Below the pieces are notes generated by a model that ran no database searches, had not been told where the DNA came from, and saw nothing but the letters and a program-made list of their open reading frames with translations. Shown here piece by piece: positions 42,101-52,499 of a stretch of 64,000 nt of DNA (the first letter of the stretch is position 1; each line of letters starts with the position of its first letter). The DNA is from Mesostigma viride (lineage: Eukaryota; Streptophyta; Mesostigmatophyceae; Mesostigmatales; Mesostigmataceae): NCBI GenBank assembly GCA_009746045.1, contig RPFO01000082.1, positions 2,966,741 to 3,030,740 on the forward strand, read 5' to 3'. Both the position numbers and the translations under genes were made by a program.

Positions 42101-45100
42101 GACGAGGCCGCCACGCCGGTGGTGGGCGGGGGCAGCGGGGGTGAGGCCGCCACGCCGGTGGTGGGCGGGGCAGCGGGGACGAGGCCGCCACGGCGGTGGT
42201 GGGCGGGGCAGCGGGGACGTGGCCGCCACGGCGCCGGTGGGCGGGGGCAGCGGGGACGAGGCCGCCACGCCGGTGGTGGGCGGGGGCAGCGGGGGTGAGG
42301 CCGCCACGGCGCCGGTGGGCGGGGGCAGCGGGGACGAGGCCGCCACGCCGGTGGTGGGCGGGGGCAGCGGGGTGAGGCCGCCACGGCGGTGGTGGGCGGG
42401 GGCAGCCGGGATGAGGCCGCCACGGCGGTGGTGGGCGGGGGCAGCGGGGGTGAGGCCGCCACGGCGCCGGTGGGCGGGGGCAGCGGGGACGAGGCCGCCA
42501 CGCCGGTGGTGGGCGGGGGCAGCGGGGGTGAGGCCGCCACGGCGCCGGTGGGCGGGGGCAGCGGGGACGAGGCCGCCACGGCGGTGGTGGGCGGGGGCAG
42601 CGGGGGTGAGGCCGCCACGGCGCCGGTGGGCGGGGCAGCGGGGACGAGGCCGCCACGGCGGTGGTGGGCGGGGGCAGCGGGGGTGAGGCCGCGGGCAGCG
42701 GGGGCGGGGTCGCGGCCAGCAATGATGGGTGGACAGTTTCTGAAGATGCGGAGGAGGTGGACAGTGCTGAGAAGCGCCCAACCGAGGAGCAGGCACGTAC
42801 GGGGCCTCACGAATTTTTAGACGTGGATGCGTGGGCGGATGCGGCTGAGGCTGCGGCTGCGGCTGCGGGGGGGAAGCGAAAGCGAAACCCAAGGCCAGCC
42901 GCGCCACTGAAGGTGGTGGGTGATGATGCCCCGTGCACGTCTTGCCAGCAGGGTGCCAGGTTTATGGCGGAGGAAGACTTGGTCGTAACAGGCGAGCATC
43001 AACGCGTTATGAAAAACGAAAAAAACTGTTGCTTCTTAGATGCAGCAGTTGACGTGATTTTTTTTACCATCTTGTTTGTCTTGCAAACACTTGGCGCCCC
43101 AGGACTGTCATTCCTCGTTACACGTCCGCCTGGTGTGCCACATACCCCGGATATTTGGCTGGATTCTCATGAAATTGATGTTCTACCGGAGTGCTGGTAG
43201 GCTGGACATGATGACTAAATGGCGGAACATGCTGTTTGATCAGCTTTCCAAAGTCGCCCGGGCTCGTGAGCTGCCGATTAAAGTGGGAGGAATGGGGTCC
43301 GTCCATGAAGCATTGTCGGTACTTCTTGTACATTTGAAGGGGTGCCAGCCTACCTTTACACCCTACAAGTGTGTCGCACGCGCTTCGGAAAAAGAAGATT
43401 GTGAACCCCCGCATCCAATCGACCTACGTGTGCAGCACAGTTCCGTACTGGCACGCCTCATGGACAACGCCGGTTTGTTGGCCAACATGCGGGCTGTCTG
43501 CCTGGAAGGCTATATAAGCATCCACCAAGTCGCACGGTGTAAAAGCTTGGGACCGGAACCGTGCCTGAGGCAGCGTGTCTTTAAAGGCAACCCCGCATAC
43601 CTGGTGTTTACCATGCTCCATGGGGAGAAGCGTATCAGTTAGACTGCGGTGGGATATATTGCTTGAGAACACTGAAAGCTGTGAGCAATGAATTGCTTGG
43701 TTCATTAGAAAATAGGTTTACCCTTTATCAACGTTCCTCTCACCGGCTGCGCCGCCAGTGACCGTTGGGTGCAGACCGTTGGCCCGAGGCCGCACGATGA
43801 CAGGTAGCTGCCTAGTCACTGCATCGTGCGATCACAAATCAATGCACGCTGCAGTACGGTCCCTATCTAGGATACTCTAGTACCGTCCAATGACAGGACA
43901 CTACGTATACTGGGTACTGACATCTGTCACGTACCTCAGTACCCAAAGTACCTATCTAGGGAAACGTATGCGACTCGACTAGCATCCTATCTGCATAGCC
44001 CACGTGGTATTTATATTCACATACCAACGTGGGTTTACAAGGCTTATTCATACGTTGTATTCACAATGCCTTTGAGACTTAGTCTACAGCAAAGCATGGA
44101 GACTAACTCCAGTATTGTTTTATTATTTATTTCTTAATGCAGGTCTGCACCCCCAACATTATTGTTATTGTTTTTAAGTTGATTAGGGGTACAAAAGAGA
44201 CATGGCTGGTTGAGCCAGGTTGGTTACAGCTGGCTGTTCTGGCCAGGTGTTATATTGCACATTAAATAAGGTGTACACAGCTGGCTGGTTTGGCCAGGTA
44301 CTGAAGCACACATTAAGTAAATGGATACAAAGCTTGTGTCCTCAAGCTGCAAATGGATACAAATCTGACCTAGCCAGCACTCACACCCCACAACGAATGT
44401 GTTGAATTTTATGGCGCCCAGCAGCTATCGCTGTGGTAAGGGGGTGTGGTGGTTGTGTACTGTGCTATGGCCAGTCATTTATTCAAACACTGACTCTGAT
44501 ATCATAGGGGTTCATGTTCTGAAAGAGGAGCTGGTACTGTTGGCCAGCAGCATCCCGCAGCTTCGTGAGAGCGTCTGCTGGGTTGTCCTCATCATCCACA
44601 TGAGTCCAGCTGGAAAAATAGGTGGCCTCCTGTTTGAGGATCACCCAATCCAAGTCAGTGTGGACAGCAGCAGAGACAGATTTCTTGGTTAGAAAACTGA
44701 TCACAGATTGGCTGTCAGTATAGAGATGTGAGATGACATTGCATGTGCTGCCTGCCTGGGTTTGTAGCCAGGTGAGCATGTGCTGCAGGGAACGAGCATG
44801 CAATGCAGCAGACACCACAGCACGACATTCAGCTGAGTTGCTGCTGCCAGGTTTTCTGCGGTGTAGCCTGCTGTACCAGGAAGTGAGGGACATGTAATCT
44901 GACCTGTTGGTGAGAAAAAACAGCCCTGATTCCCGTGCCCCCATCTGATTGATTGTTCTGCTCTCCATGGAGCTGTCCATGACACATTGGATGTGGATGT
45001 CTTCCATCAGATTCAGGCCATGGAGGATGAGGGGGGGACAGTCATTGACCAACTTCCTGATGTGACTGCATTTGATCTTGACTAGAACATCATGGGTGAC

Positions 45101-48100
45101 CCTGCTGATGACAGCTAAGGGAGCCCCACAGATGGCTGACCACCACCCCAGTTTGCCCTGAACAGTGGCACACATATGTAAGGGGAGGTAGTTGTCCTGC
45201 AGCAGATCTAGACAATCTTGGATATATTCTGCAGGAGGGGAGAGAGAGCAGACCCACTGATCTGGCTGCCTGCAGCTGCAACATGATGCCACAGAACTGG
45301 ATGGGGGTTGTGCTCAATTCCACCTGTTTGCCAATCTCATATGATTCCTGGACCTGCTGAATAAAGGTTTCCACCTCAGCTCTAGGCCCACAAATGAGTT
45401 GGTCATCTCCATGCCACACAAAGAACAGCAGTCCAGAGGGGGTGGGTACAACAAAAAAGCATGGGTCCAGGTCATCATACGTGGCCTTGAGCTTTTTGAA
45501 TACTTCCTCTGCTGAGTCTCTGAAAATTTTTGGGGCACTGACAAGCCCTTCCACCCCAATGTTGATGATAAGGTGGGGCTCATCAATATAAGGTTTCCAC
45601 ACAGCTGGGGTGTCTACCACGTACACCTTCCCTTTCCACACAGATTCAGCCTTTTCTGGGTCCCCCCTGAGGAAGGCCCTTTTAATATCAGTGGCTTTGC
45701 AGACATAGTCTTGGCCTGCATTGAGGTTGTGGAGGAAGAGGGAGAGCATGATCCTGAGTGAGGTTTGTTGCAGCCCAGGTGTGTATGTTTCCCCTTTTGG
45801 CAGTGTGGAGGTCCCCTTTAATTCTGTGACACATGGTCTGGCATGGAAGATTGGGGAGCCCACTTTTTGTGGTTTTTGTTTGAGAACAAATTTTAATCTG
45901 AGCTTTTTGGCTCCCTCTGGCACGTCCCATGAAGGGGTGACAGGCGGTTTGTATTGAGGGTTTTTGGGGTTGGGCAGGACCCATTCCTGCCTGGCTTGGT
46001 GGACAATGGCCATCAGCCACTTGGTAAACCCTTTTTGTGTTTTGCATTCTTGTATGACGTGGGAGATTTGGTGGGGTGAGTGCATGGCTATGTCCCACTT
46101 ACCCAGCCCAAAGGCTGAGGGATGGAGGAACTGGCTGTGCACTAACTTGTCCAGATCAGGGATCTCCCCTGGTGCATACTGAGTGTTGACTGCCTTGATG
46201 ACAGCATCCATACCAGGGACAATACTGGAGAGAGGGATTTTAAAGTGGTCCAGAGGAACTGCACCCACCCCTGTGACACTGAGCTCATTAGCTGAGATAA
46301 GCACCCCAGGATAGGATACAAAAGGTTCCCCCAACAAGGTGTTACCAGAGTACCCCTCCACCACCTGGAAGGGTGTCTGAATACCAAGTATAGGGAGCAT
46401 CACTTGTCCCACTACATCCAGTGAGCTTTGGCCTGAGAAATCCTGCACCCGTGCCCAAAATGAAGGTGCAATCTCAAGACCAGGGATGGCTTGTGCACTG
46501 ATCACACTGACCTGTGCCTGAGTGTCTATTGCCAGGGTCCAGGGGTCCTGACTAGTGCACACAGCTGAGACTTTTGCCAACCCTGCGGCCACAGCAGCTT
46601 GTTGCTTATGTGACCTGTGTAATGCTTGCAAGGCGACTGCCAATCTTGACCTCAGAGCGGGAGGGTTGGCAGACAATTTGGTGCCTTGGGGCTGAGCTAA
46701 TGCTTCCAACCCAGCTACCTCGTGCCTGGTTAAGCAATCCCCAGGTTGTGAAGTGGGCCTGGCTTCACTGAGGGTGGAAGGTTCACAGAGGGTGCTGTGG
46801 TGCTGTCAACAGCAGTAATTGGTGGCTCAGAGCTACTGCTGGGCATGCTGGAGTTGCCAGATAGAAGTAGTGAGTCCATGCTTAAAGACTCTTCCCCAGG
46901 CACGTCTGCCATGGGAGAATAATACTTCTTAATTCTATGACAGCTCACCCTGTGACGCTTCCCATTGATATTGTGCTTGACCTCCACGGTCTTGCTGTTT
47001 TTGGTAAATCCACGGATGGTAACTGGACCTAGCCAAGTTCCAACCTTACCAAAGCTGTTTTCCTTGTAATAGAGAACTTGATCACCTTTTTGGAATACTG
47101 GCCTGGAATGGGTTTTATCTTTTTCTGCCAGTTTTGCTGAGGTTTGTGCACGTGCAGTGTTGTACAGTGCTATCACCTCTGGGGGATATACACCTGCCTG
47201 CAGGCCTGCTGGGATTACTTCACCCCACGTGGCATGCAAGACAGGTCTCATGTTTAGGGTTGTGCACATTTCATGACACCAGAGTGCCCTGTCACAATAG
47301 ACCCCTGAAGTAGCATCCTTGGAAGGATTTTTGGCTAGTAGGGTTTTGACAGATCTGATGGTTCTTTCAATGACCCCCTGACCCTCATGATCTTCCAGCC
47401 CAGCAATCTCTATTGCTTCACACCCTTCCAGGTCAGTCAGACAAGAAAATTGTTGATCAAGCAAAATTCTGTCAACTGGGTAGAATCTGGGTAAAGCAAT
47501 CATGAGTGCAACACGTAGCTGCCCTGCAGACATGCCAGGTAGGGGTTCCATTACTGTGAACCTGGACCATGAGTCTTTTAGGATCAGGTAGGGTTGGACA
47601 TCTTTGTTGATGTGCATCACATCCCCCACTATCATGCCCCTATTGGTGGAAGGAGTTGCAGTATGCCATTTTTGAGGTTTGGGGCTATTGAACTGACATT
47701 CTTGACAGTGTTGTCTAGCCAGTTTTACTGCATTCCTGAGTTGTTTTCCCATGCTACTACCCCCCAGCCGTCTGGCCAGTTCCTCAGCCACTGTTTCATG
47801 ACCCATGGCTAGGTGCAGCTGATGAGCAAGCTCCTTGATATCTATGGAGTTGTCAACAGTAGGGGTTAGTGCTTTTATGTAAGGTTCCAGAACAGGGTGT
47901 TGGGAGGACAGTAAGGTTGCTGCCTCAAAATCAATTATGCCCTGGTTGCCATCCCCAATGGTAATGAGATCATCATCCTCAGAGTACATAAGGTGAGTGA
48001 ACTCACATTGATTTGGGTAGCGAGGCCTGTTGCAACGGCTGCCTGGAGGCCCCAGGGGATGACGTGCGTGCCAGCAGCCCGGGCAGAGATCCACCCCGTT

Positions 48101-48193
48101 GGCCAGGGAGTCGTTGTTGGGGCAGTTGTGCCGTGCGTGCCCTCGTTGGAAGCACCTCAGGCACCTTATGGACCCCCCAGGGTTGCCAGGCTG

Positions 48194-48224
<31 letters not shown>

Positions 48225-51200
48225 CCCTGCTGGGACCGGTTCTGGCCCTGCTGGGACCTGTTGTTGTTGTTGTTTTGGCCCTGTTGGGACCTGTTGTTAT
48301 TGTTGCCCTGCTGGGACCTGTTGTTGTTGTTGTTGTTGTTGTTGTTGGGGTTGCCATGCAGGGGCACACGGTGCCACGTGTTGCCACGCCCCTGAGAGCC
48401 ACTGCCCCCTTGGTGGGAGGACTTGTGGGTCTTGGGTGCCCCCCCTGGCTGGCCTGCCCCTTGCGTTTGTGGCCTTGGACACCCTGGACCTTGGGGTCCT
48501 GGGCCTGGTTGTTGCCAGTACCCAGGGGGTCCACTGCCTCCTCGATATAGAGCATGGCAGCTCTGAAGTTGTCCCAGAGGGACTTGAGGCCTGTAAGCAG
48601 GGTAGCCAGGACAGAAGGTTGCAAATTAGCTTTTGTTAGCCAGGTGTGGATGAGATACCTTGGTTGGAGCTTGAGAAGCTCAAGGTCTTTCTCAATCATT
48701 ACCCTGTATGTTTTTGCATCCCCAGAGAGGTTATTCTTGTTCACCTTATATGCAGCAAGCCAGTTGAAACGTTCTACTGCTTCCATGTGGTTATTGGTAA
48801 GCACTAGCTGTTTCAGATCAGTGATAAAGGTAGGCCACTGTTCAATGGCTGCTTCAGGTGTCAGGGTACGTTCCTGATAGGTTTGAATCAATGCTCTGAT
48901 TGCAGGAGATGATTGATGGAATGTGGAGGAGGCCCTGAGAGCCTTAAACTGATGTCTAAGGTTAAGACCTTCCATCCCATACTCCAAAGCAAAAACAAAT
49001 TGCTTAGCTTGTTCAACAGTGTGACCCTCAGGCAAGCCAGCAATATTGATTTTGGATTCCTTTTTATGAGGGTTAAACACACCTGTGAGAGGGGGGTTGG
49101 CCCTCAAGAAGCGTCGGTTGCTTGTTGCAGGCGGGTGGGGTCCAGGTTGATGGTCCCCCGCTCATACCGCGACATCAGGGCGCGCAGGCCCTCGACAGTT
49201 TGCAGCTGGTTAGCTGTTAACTGCTGATCTTGCAACGAGGCCAGCTGGGCCTGGAGAATGGCGAGCTGTTCCAGGACATCCCCGCTCCTTGGGGGGGCCT
49301 CAGCAGGCCTGTTGGGTGCCTGTGGCACCTCTGCACCTCCCCCCAGGGCCTCCTGGGGTCCTGGCCACCCCCCCTGGTTTGGGAGGGGGCCCCAACCCAC
49401 AGGGCGAACCTGGGGTGGTGGGGGAGGGGGAGGGGGGGTCATGGTGGCCCTGGGGGAGCCCGGGGGTGTCCGGGTAACCCCACTGGGTCCAGCCCCATCG
49501 GTGGAGGGGCGGGCAGGGGTGTCTGCCTCTGCTCTCCTCCTGGCCTCCTCCCGCATGAGACGCTTCATCTCCTTGCGTACCTCATGCTCCCGGAGGGCTG
49601 CCTGAAAGGCAGCCTCATCCTCGGGTATGTCAGGGAGTGGTTCTCCCATGATCATAGCAGGCCGGACTGGACAGTCCGCCTCTTTGCCCTTCCTCGCCCC
49701 AGGGCCAGCAGTCCCTCCTTGTACTGCAGGGGTTGGGGGGGAGAGGGTTTCTTGCTGGTGGTTTCCAGCGGGGGGGCTTCTTCAGCTACCACCCCATGTT
49801 TGGCCAAGATGGCCTCCGTGACCCTGGCTTGGGTGATGGAGGACATGGTTTTAAAGTGTGCTGACCGAGCAAGCTCGGCCAGGTCTTGACTGTCCGCATA
49901 GTCCATGGGATAGTCAGCATTTTTTAAGAGGTCACGTAACCGCTGGGTGGCCTCGCGGTACGCGTCCGCCATCGCCTGGTGGGTAGCCAGGCGACGGGCG
50001 GCTTCCTCTTCATATTCTTGCCGCTTAGCGGCGAGCCGAAAAGCCGCCTCTCGGCGGACCTCTCGGTCCCGCTGCCGCGCTCGGCGTTCTTCATTTGCCA
50101 CCAGCGCGGCCTGCTCGACCGCCAGGAGCGCTGGGGTAAGATTGATCTCAGTCTCCCCATCGGGGAGACTGGCAGTGTCGGATACCTCATCGTCGGACAT
50201 TGGTTGTCCGGCGATGGGTTCCACAGGTTTTCGCACCACCCGTGCGAGTTTAATACTCTCCATGTCCTTCTTCTTGCGAAGAAGGGACGCAGAGGGTCGC
50301 CCAAACGTTAGCTCAATGTGGTTATGTCCCTGGGCGAAAGGGACATTAAGGTTTGATGTGGCGGGACGAAAGGTAATCGTCCCGTCCGGTGCCACCGAGG
50401 CCGTCTGACGGGGCATACGCTCCCGAAGAGATGGCAACGTGGGGCCGGACTGTGGAGCCTCAGTGGGGTTTACCACCGAGGTCTCCGCAGCCATGGCCGC
50501 GCCAGCCGTGGTTGCGGCTGGGGCGGCCGCCGGAGTCGAGGGTAAGCCGGTCTCCCCGGGGGGAGCCGTCTCGGCCTCCGGCCTCGCAGGGGAGGGGGGT
50601 AGGTCGGTCGGCTTTGCAGCCGCCGTCCCCTCGTCCTGGCAACCATTGTGAGTCTTTTTGTTCTTTTTCTTTTTCTTGGAAATGGCCGCATCGCCAGCCG
50701 GCTTCTTGTTGTTGTCTCTGGGCATCCGCCGATCCTGCCCATCATCATCCTCGTTGTAGGTAAGCTTCTTAGCGACATTCTTGTTCGTGATAGCCATGGT
50801 AGCAAATAAAATTCAAGTTAGAATGCGGTGGGATATATTGCTTGAGAACACTGAAGCTTGAGCAATGAATTGCTTGGTTCATTAGAAAATAGGTTTACCC
50901 TTTATCAACGTTCCTCTCACCGGCTGCGCCGCCAGTGACCGTTGGGTGCAGACCGTTGGCCCGAGGCCGCACGATGACAGGTAGCTGCCTAGTCACTGCA
51001 TCGTGCGATCACAAATCAATGCACGCTGCAGTACGGTCCCTATCTAGGATACTCTAGTACCGTCCAATGACAGGACACTACGTATACTGGGTACTGACAT
51101 CTGTCACGTACCTCAGTACCCAAAGTACCTATCTAGGGAAACGTATGCGACTCGACTAGCATCCCTATCTGCATAGCCCACGTGGTATTTATATTCACAT

Positions 51201-51603
51201 ACCAACGTGGGTTTACAAGGCTTATTCATACGTTGTATTCACAATGCCTTTGAGACTTAGTCTACAGCAAAGCATGGAGACTAACTGTATCCCCTTGGCC
51301 GAGTACAGTGGGCCTCCTTTGCCCGTCGCTTTCAATGTGGAAATTAATGTGGATGAAGACGGTGCCATGTCTAAACGCACAGTGGACCTGCGCCTTGCAA
51401 TTCTCATGCGAGCGTATTTTAAGCACTGGACCACATTGGTGCCTGCAAGCACTGACCCCACCAGGTGGTGCGACGAGTGGGTGGAGTATGATGACCTTTT
51501 GGAAACCGTCCAGCCACGTGGTCGTCTGAGTGATGTCGTCCAGCAGTTGACCGGCTGCATGTATGGAGCGGTGTACCGTGTGATTACGCCATGCCAGAAC
51601 TAA
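39123..51603 (+). CDS. Unknown multi-exon cargo gene, interrupted by LTR element C
   Basis: Begins MADGLATSAERVKDTL (39123). Proposed exons: 39123-39626 or -39631; about 39690-39762 (LGLEPTGRGTWVTSLNLWHG); 39806-40252 (starts HRRLNEHQNKRAAKVW); 41945 onward, after an intron (40253-41944) that contains a hAT element. The last exon starts LMRVASAANRGSGDEAAT, runs through a GSGDEAATPVVGG repeat, then a basic GGKRKRNPRP stretch, and continues to 43636, resuming 51292-51603 after element C (…ARWCDEW-like C-terminus, stop 51603). One frame change near 43195 is unexplained. Removing C with one GTATC restores the frame. I recognise no domain. Acidic, repeat-rich and basic parts suggest a nuclear protein; inference only. 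Confidence 0.6.
40360..41864. mobile_element. Non-autonomous hAT element in an intron, 8-bp TSD
   Basis: Inverted ends CAGAGTTCCATTATACG, flanked by GTCCACGG at 40352-40359 and 41865-41872. CAG..CTG ends and an 8-bp duplication are typical of hAT. Subterminal TATTATACGGTATAATACG motifs are repeated near both ends (40375-40500 and 41780-41850). No transposase ORF; the 130-aa ORF at 41211-41603 has no domain. It lies wholly inside an intron of the unknown gene, so splicing could remove it. Confidence 0.87.
41966..42710 (+). repeat. GC-rich coding minisatellite (45-bp type unit)
   Basis: About 16 units like GCCGCCACGCCGGTGGTGGG..GGCAGCGGGG. It encodes GSGDEAATxVVGGG in the gene's frame. Single-base deletions (e.g. 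near 42167, 42205, 42370, 42630) switch frames, but the repeat lacks stop codons in all six frames. Confidence 0.9.
43637..44108 (-). repeat. 3' LTR of element C
   Basis: Matches 50816-51286 except for a substitution near the start and a few 1-2 bp indels (e.g. near 43680 and 43990). Confidence 0.92.
44483..45292 (-). CDS. RNase H part of element C pol
   Basis: Open frame with GKLGWWSAICGAPLAVISR, then CVMDSSMESR, SAECRAVV, LYTDSQS and NPADALTKL: the four acidic residues and the NPAD..TK end of copia RNase H. It overlaps the upstream protease-RT frame near 45290, where one shift is needed. Confidence 0.8.
   Translation of the reverse strand: MASCCSCRQPDQWVCSLSPPAEYIQDCLDLLQDNYLPLHMCATVQGKLGWWSAICGAPLAVISRVTHDVLVKIKCSHIRKLVNDCPPLILHGLNLMEDIHIQCVMDSSMESRTINQMGARESGLFFLTNRSDYMSLTSWYSRLHRRKPGSSNSAECRAVVSAALHARSLQHMLTWLQTQAGSTCNVISHLYTDSQSVISFLTKKSVSAAVHTDLDWVILKQEATYFSSWTHVDDEDNPADALTKLRDAAGQQYQLLFQNMNPYDIRVSV
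45090..46709 (-). CDS. Protease-like and reverse transcriptase part of element C pol
   Basis: Begins with a protease-like domain: LAIDTQAQVSVISAQ and NTLLGEPFVSYPG. RT follows: LRLKFVLKQKP, ATDIKRAFLRGDPE (first Asp), FFVWHGDDQLICGP (HGDD). In-frame reading of RT stops making sense near 45290 and passes to the RNase H frame. As in A and B, the protease-like domain lies between integrase and RT. Confidence 0.83.
   Translation of the reverse strand: MEALAQPQGTKLSANPPALRSRLAVALQALHRSHKQQAAVAAGLAKVSAVCTSQDPWTLAIDTQAQVSVISAQAIPGLEIAPSFWARVQDFSGQSSLDVVGQVMLPILGIQTPFQVVEGYSGNTLLGEPFVSYPGVLISANELSVTGVGAVPLDHFKIPLSSIVPGMDAVIKAVNTQYAPGEIPDLDKLVHSQFLHPSAFGLGKWDIAMHSPHQISHVIQECKTQKGFTKWLMAIVHQARQEWVLPNPKNPQYKPPVTPSWDVPEGAKKLRLKFVLKQKPQKVGSPIFHARPCVTELKGTSTLPKGETYTPGLQQTSLRIMLSLFLHNLNAGQDYVCKATDIKRAFLRGDPEKAESVWKGKVYVVDTPAVWKPYIDEPHLIINIGVEGLVSAPKIFRDSAEEVFKKLKATYDDLDPCFFVVPTPSGLLFFVWHGDDQLICGPRAEVETFIQQVQESYEIGKQVELSTTPIQFCGIMLQLQAARSVGLLSLPSCRIYPRLSRSAAGQLPPLTYVCHCSGQTGVVVSHLWGSLSCHQQGHP
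46730..48367 (-). CDS. Nucleocapsid and integrase part of element C
   Basis: Starts with a poly-Asn/RSQQG stretch encoded by (GTT)n on the plus strand, then a knuckle CLRCFQRGHARHNC and a second Cys-rich motif (CPGCWHARH..C). Integrase: HLAMGH..CQEC, VGDVMHI, ILLDQQF, GQGVIERTIR. The C-terminal part contains FQKGDQVLYYKENSFGKVG, a typical integrase SH3-like segment. Overlaps the gag frame by about 200 bp in the triplet repeat. Confidence 0.85.
48166..49107 (-). CDS. Gag (capsid part) of element C
   Basis: Frame with KINIAGLPEGHTVEQAKQF, FNWLAAYKVNKNNL and YRVMIEKDLELLKLQPRYLI: helical, capsid-like. No ATG at its start (49107), and it adjoins the stop of the preceding ORF, so it is probably reached by a shift. 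At its end it enters the triplet repeat as poly-Thr, while the next frame reads poly-Asn. Confidence 0.65.
49104..49655 (-). CDS. Second ORF of element C
   Basis: MIMGEPLPDIPEDEAAFQAA, then an Arg/Glu-rich helix, a Pro-rich centre with a poly-Pro run, and a C-terminal helix LEQLAILQAQLASLQDQQL (probable coiled coil). Its ATG overlaps the stop of ORF1 as ATGA (49655-49652). May be the N-terminal part of gag. Confidence 0.6.
   Translation of the reverse strand: MIMGEPLPDIPEDEAAFQAALREHEVRKEMKRLMREEARRRAEADTPARPSTDGAGPSGVTRTPPGSPRATMTPPPPPPPPQVRPVGWGPLPNQGGWPGPQEALGGGAEVPQAPNRPAEAPPRSGDVLEQLAILQAQLASLQDQQLTANQLQTVEGLRALMSRYERGTINLDPTRLQQATDAS
49652..50797 (-). CDS. First ORF of element C (unknown)
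   Basis: About 381 residues, starting 18 bp after the 5' LTR: MAITNKNVAKKLTYNEDDD. It has a basic stretch SKKKKKNKK (possible nuclear localisation), an Ala/Pro-rich region, then a long charged helix (RRARQRDREVRREAAFRLAA). No known domain. Elements B and O also encode extra proteins before gag. Confidence 0.65.
   Translation of the reverse strand: MAITNKNVAKKLTYNEDDDGQDRRMPRDNNKKPAGDAAISKKKKKNKKTHNGCQDEGTAAAKPTDLPPSPARPEAETAPPGETGLPSTPAAAPAATTAGAAMAAETSVVNPTEAPQSGPTLPSLRERMPRQTASVAPDGTITFRPATSNLNVPFAQGHNHIELTFGRPSASLLRKKKDMESIKLARVVRKPVEPIAGQPMSDDEVSDTASLPDGETEINLTPALLAVEQAALVANEERRARQRDREVRREAAFRLAAKRQEYEEEAARRLATHQAMADAYREATQRLRDLLKNADYPMDYADSQDLAELARSAHFKTMSSITQARVTEAILAKHGVVAEEAPPLETTSKKPSPPQPLQYKEGLLALGRGRAKRRTVQSGLL
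50816..51286 (-). repeat. 5' LTR of element C
   Basis: 471 bp. Its last part contains ATGCCTTTGAGACTTAG, which opens a chimeric reading frame into the interrupted host exon (51244-51603). Confidence 0.92.
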
Positions 51604-51949
51604 CCGAGTGCAGTGTCAATCATGCTCCACGGCTCCCCACCGGGACTCCGCGTAGTTAATTAATTAATGCCAATAAATGTGAATGGTGAGGACAACTTAA
51701 TATCAACTTGTCATCGAGTACTGACCGCGTACATGTGTCTCCCATGCACATGCTGACAGGTTTACTGGGGATTAGCGTGCACTTTAGGTTAGTCAGTCAG
51801 TCAGTTTATTCCCACGCCGGTTATCCGACAGAGTTATATTAAGGGGGTTAGTCAGTGTTGCGAATCTCGCCTCCTAAGTCCTACGATAATCTTAGTTAAT
51901 ACTCGTACATTATTACAACTAGGTACTGGTGAACTTATGAACTTTCTAC
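51604..51949. other. No gene; degenerate LINE-type tail
   Basis: CGGCTCCCCACCGGGACTCC followed by TTAATTAATTAATG at 51631-51668 resembles the tails at 12178 and 13200. Confidence 0.5.
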
Positions 51950-52065
51950 AGAATACACCCGGCGTGTACACCCGTGTACACCCGGAGTGTACACCCGTGT
52001 GTACCCGGGAGTGCACTGCGAAGTGGAGCGTGACCCACAACGACGTTGTGGATCACGCCACCACA
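51950..52065 (+). repeat. Composite palindrome repeat, copy 4
   Basis: GTGTACAC array (51956-52010), then GAAGTGGAGCGTGACCCAC and the near-palindrome at 52030-52056. Confidence 0.8.
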
Positions 52066-52499
52066 TACATATGTACAGTACATACTTGTACTAGCGCCGA
52101 CACTTGGTTAAACATACATGAACATTAATACTTGTGACATGATTAGAATTAATATAATGGTAACCCCTTCTTTGCTGGGTAAATAATAATAGTTAGTAAC
52201 TTGGGCTGGACAACCATGGTAACTTAAGGTAATGGCAACATGACTTGCCTAAAGCATTGTTGTTCACTTTGTCTTTACCACCATGGTAAGGGTACATGGT
52301 AACATCACTTGGCGTGTATCAAATGGTGACTTGGGCTTGACAACCATAGCTAGTGTAGATGGTACCATCACTTGGCTTGATTTATTAAGTTAGACAACTA
52401 ACTTGATAAACATTGGAGGCCTGAGGTTCCATGGTTATGGTAGGGGTAATACCAGCATCACTACCCTAACTCATTAATTGAGTGATGTTTAATTGAGTA

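Larger units (their letters stand above)
43637..51286 (-). mobile_element. LTR retrotransposon C (copia-related), inserted in a coding exon
   Basis: LTRs 43637-44108 (472 bp) and 50816-51286 (471 bp), near-identical, with ends AGTTAG..CTAACT. TSD GTATC at 43632-43636 and 51287-51291. Minus strand order: ORF1, ORF2/gag, nucleocapsid-integrase, protease-RT, RNase H. A purine-rich stretch ending AATACTGG precedes the 3' LTR. The ends resemble element B (AGTTA..TAACT) rather than A (TG..CA). Young by LTR identity. Confidence 0.93.

Noticed and set aside
41893-42907. Minus-strand Pro/Arg-rich ORFs of 250-315 codons
   Set aside because: Shadows of the GC-rich minisatellite. The plus-strand frame is the one joined by splice sites to neighbouring exons.
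51244-51603. Stand-alone gene starting at 51244
   Set aside because: Its first 14 codons lie in the LTR of element C. The rest is the interrupted 3' end of the host exon ending at 43636.
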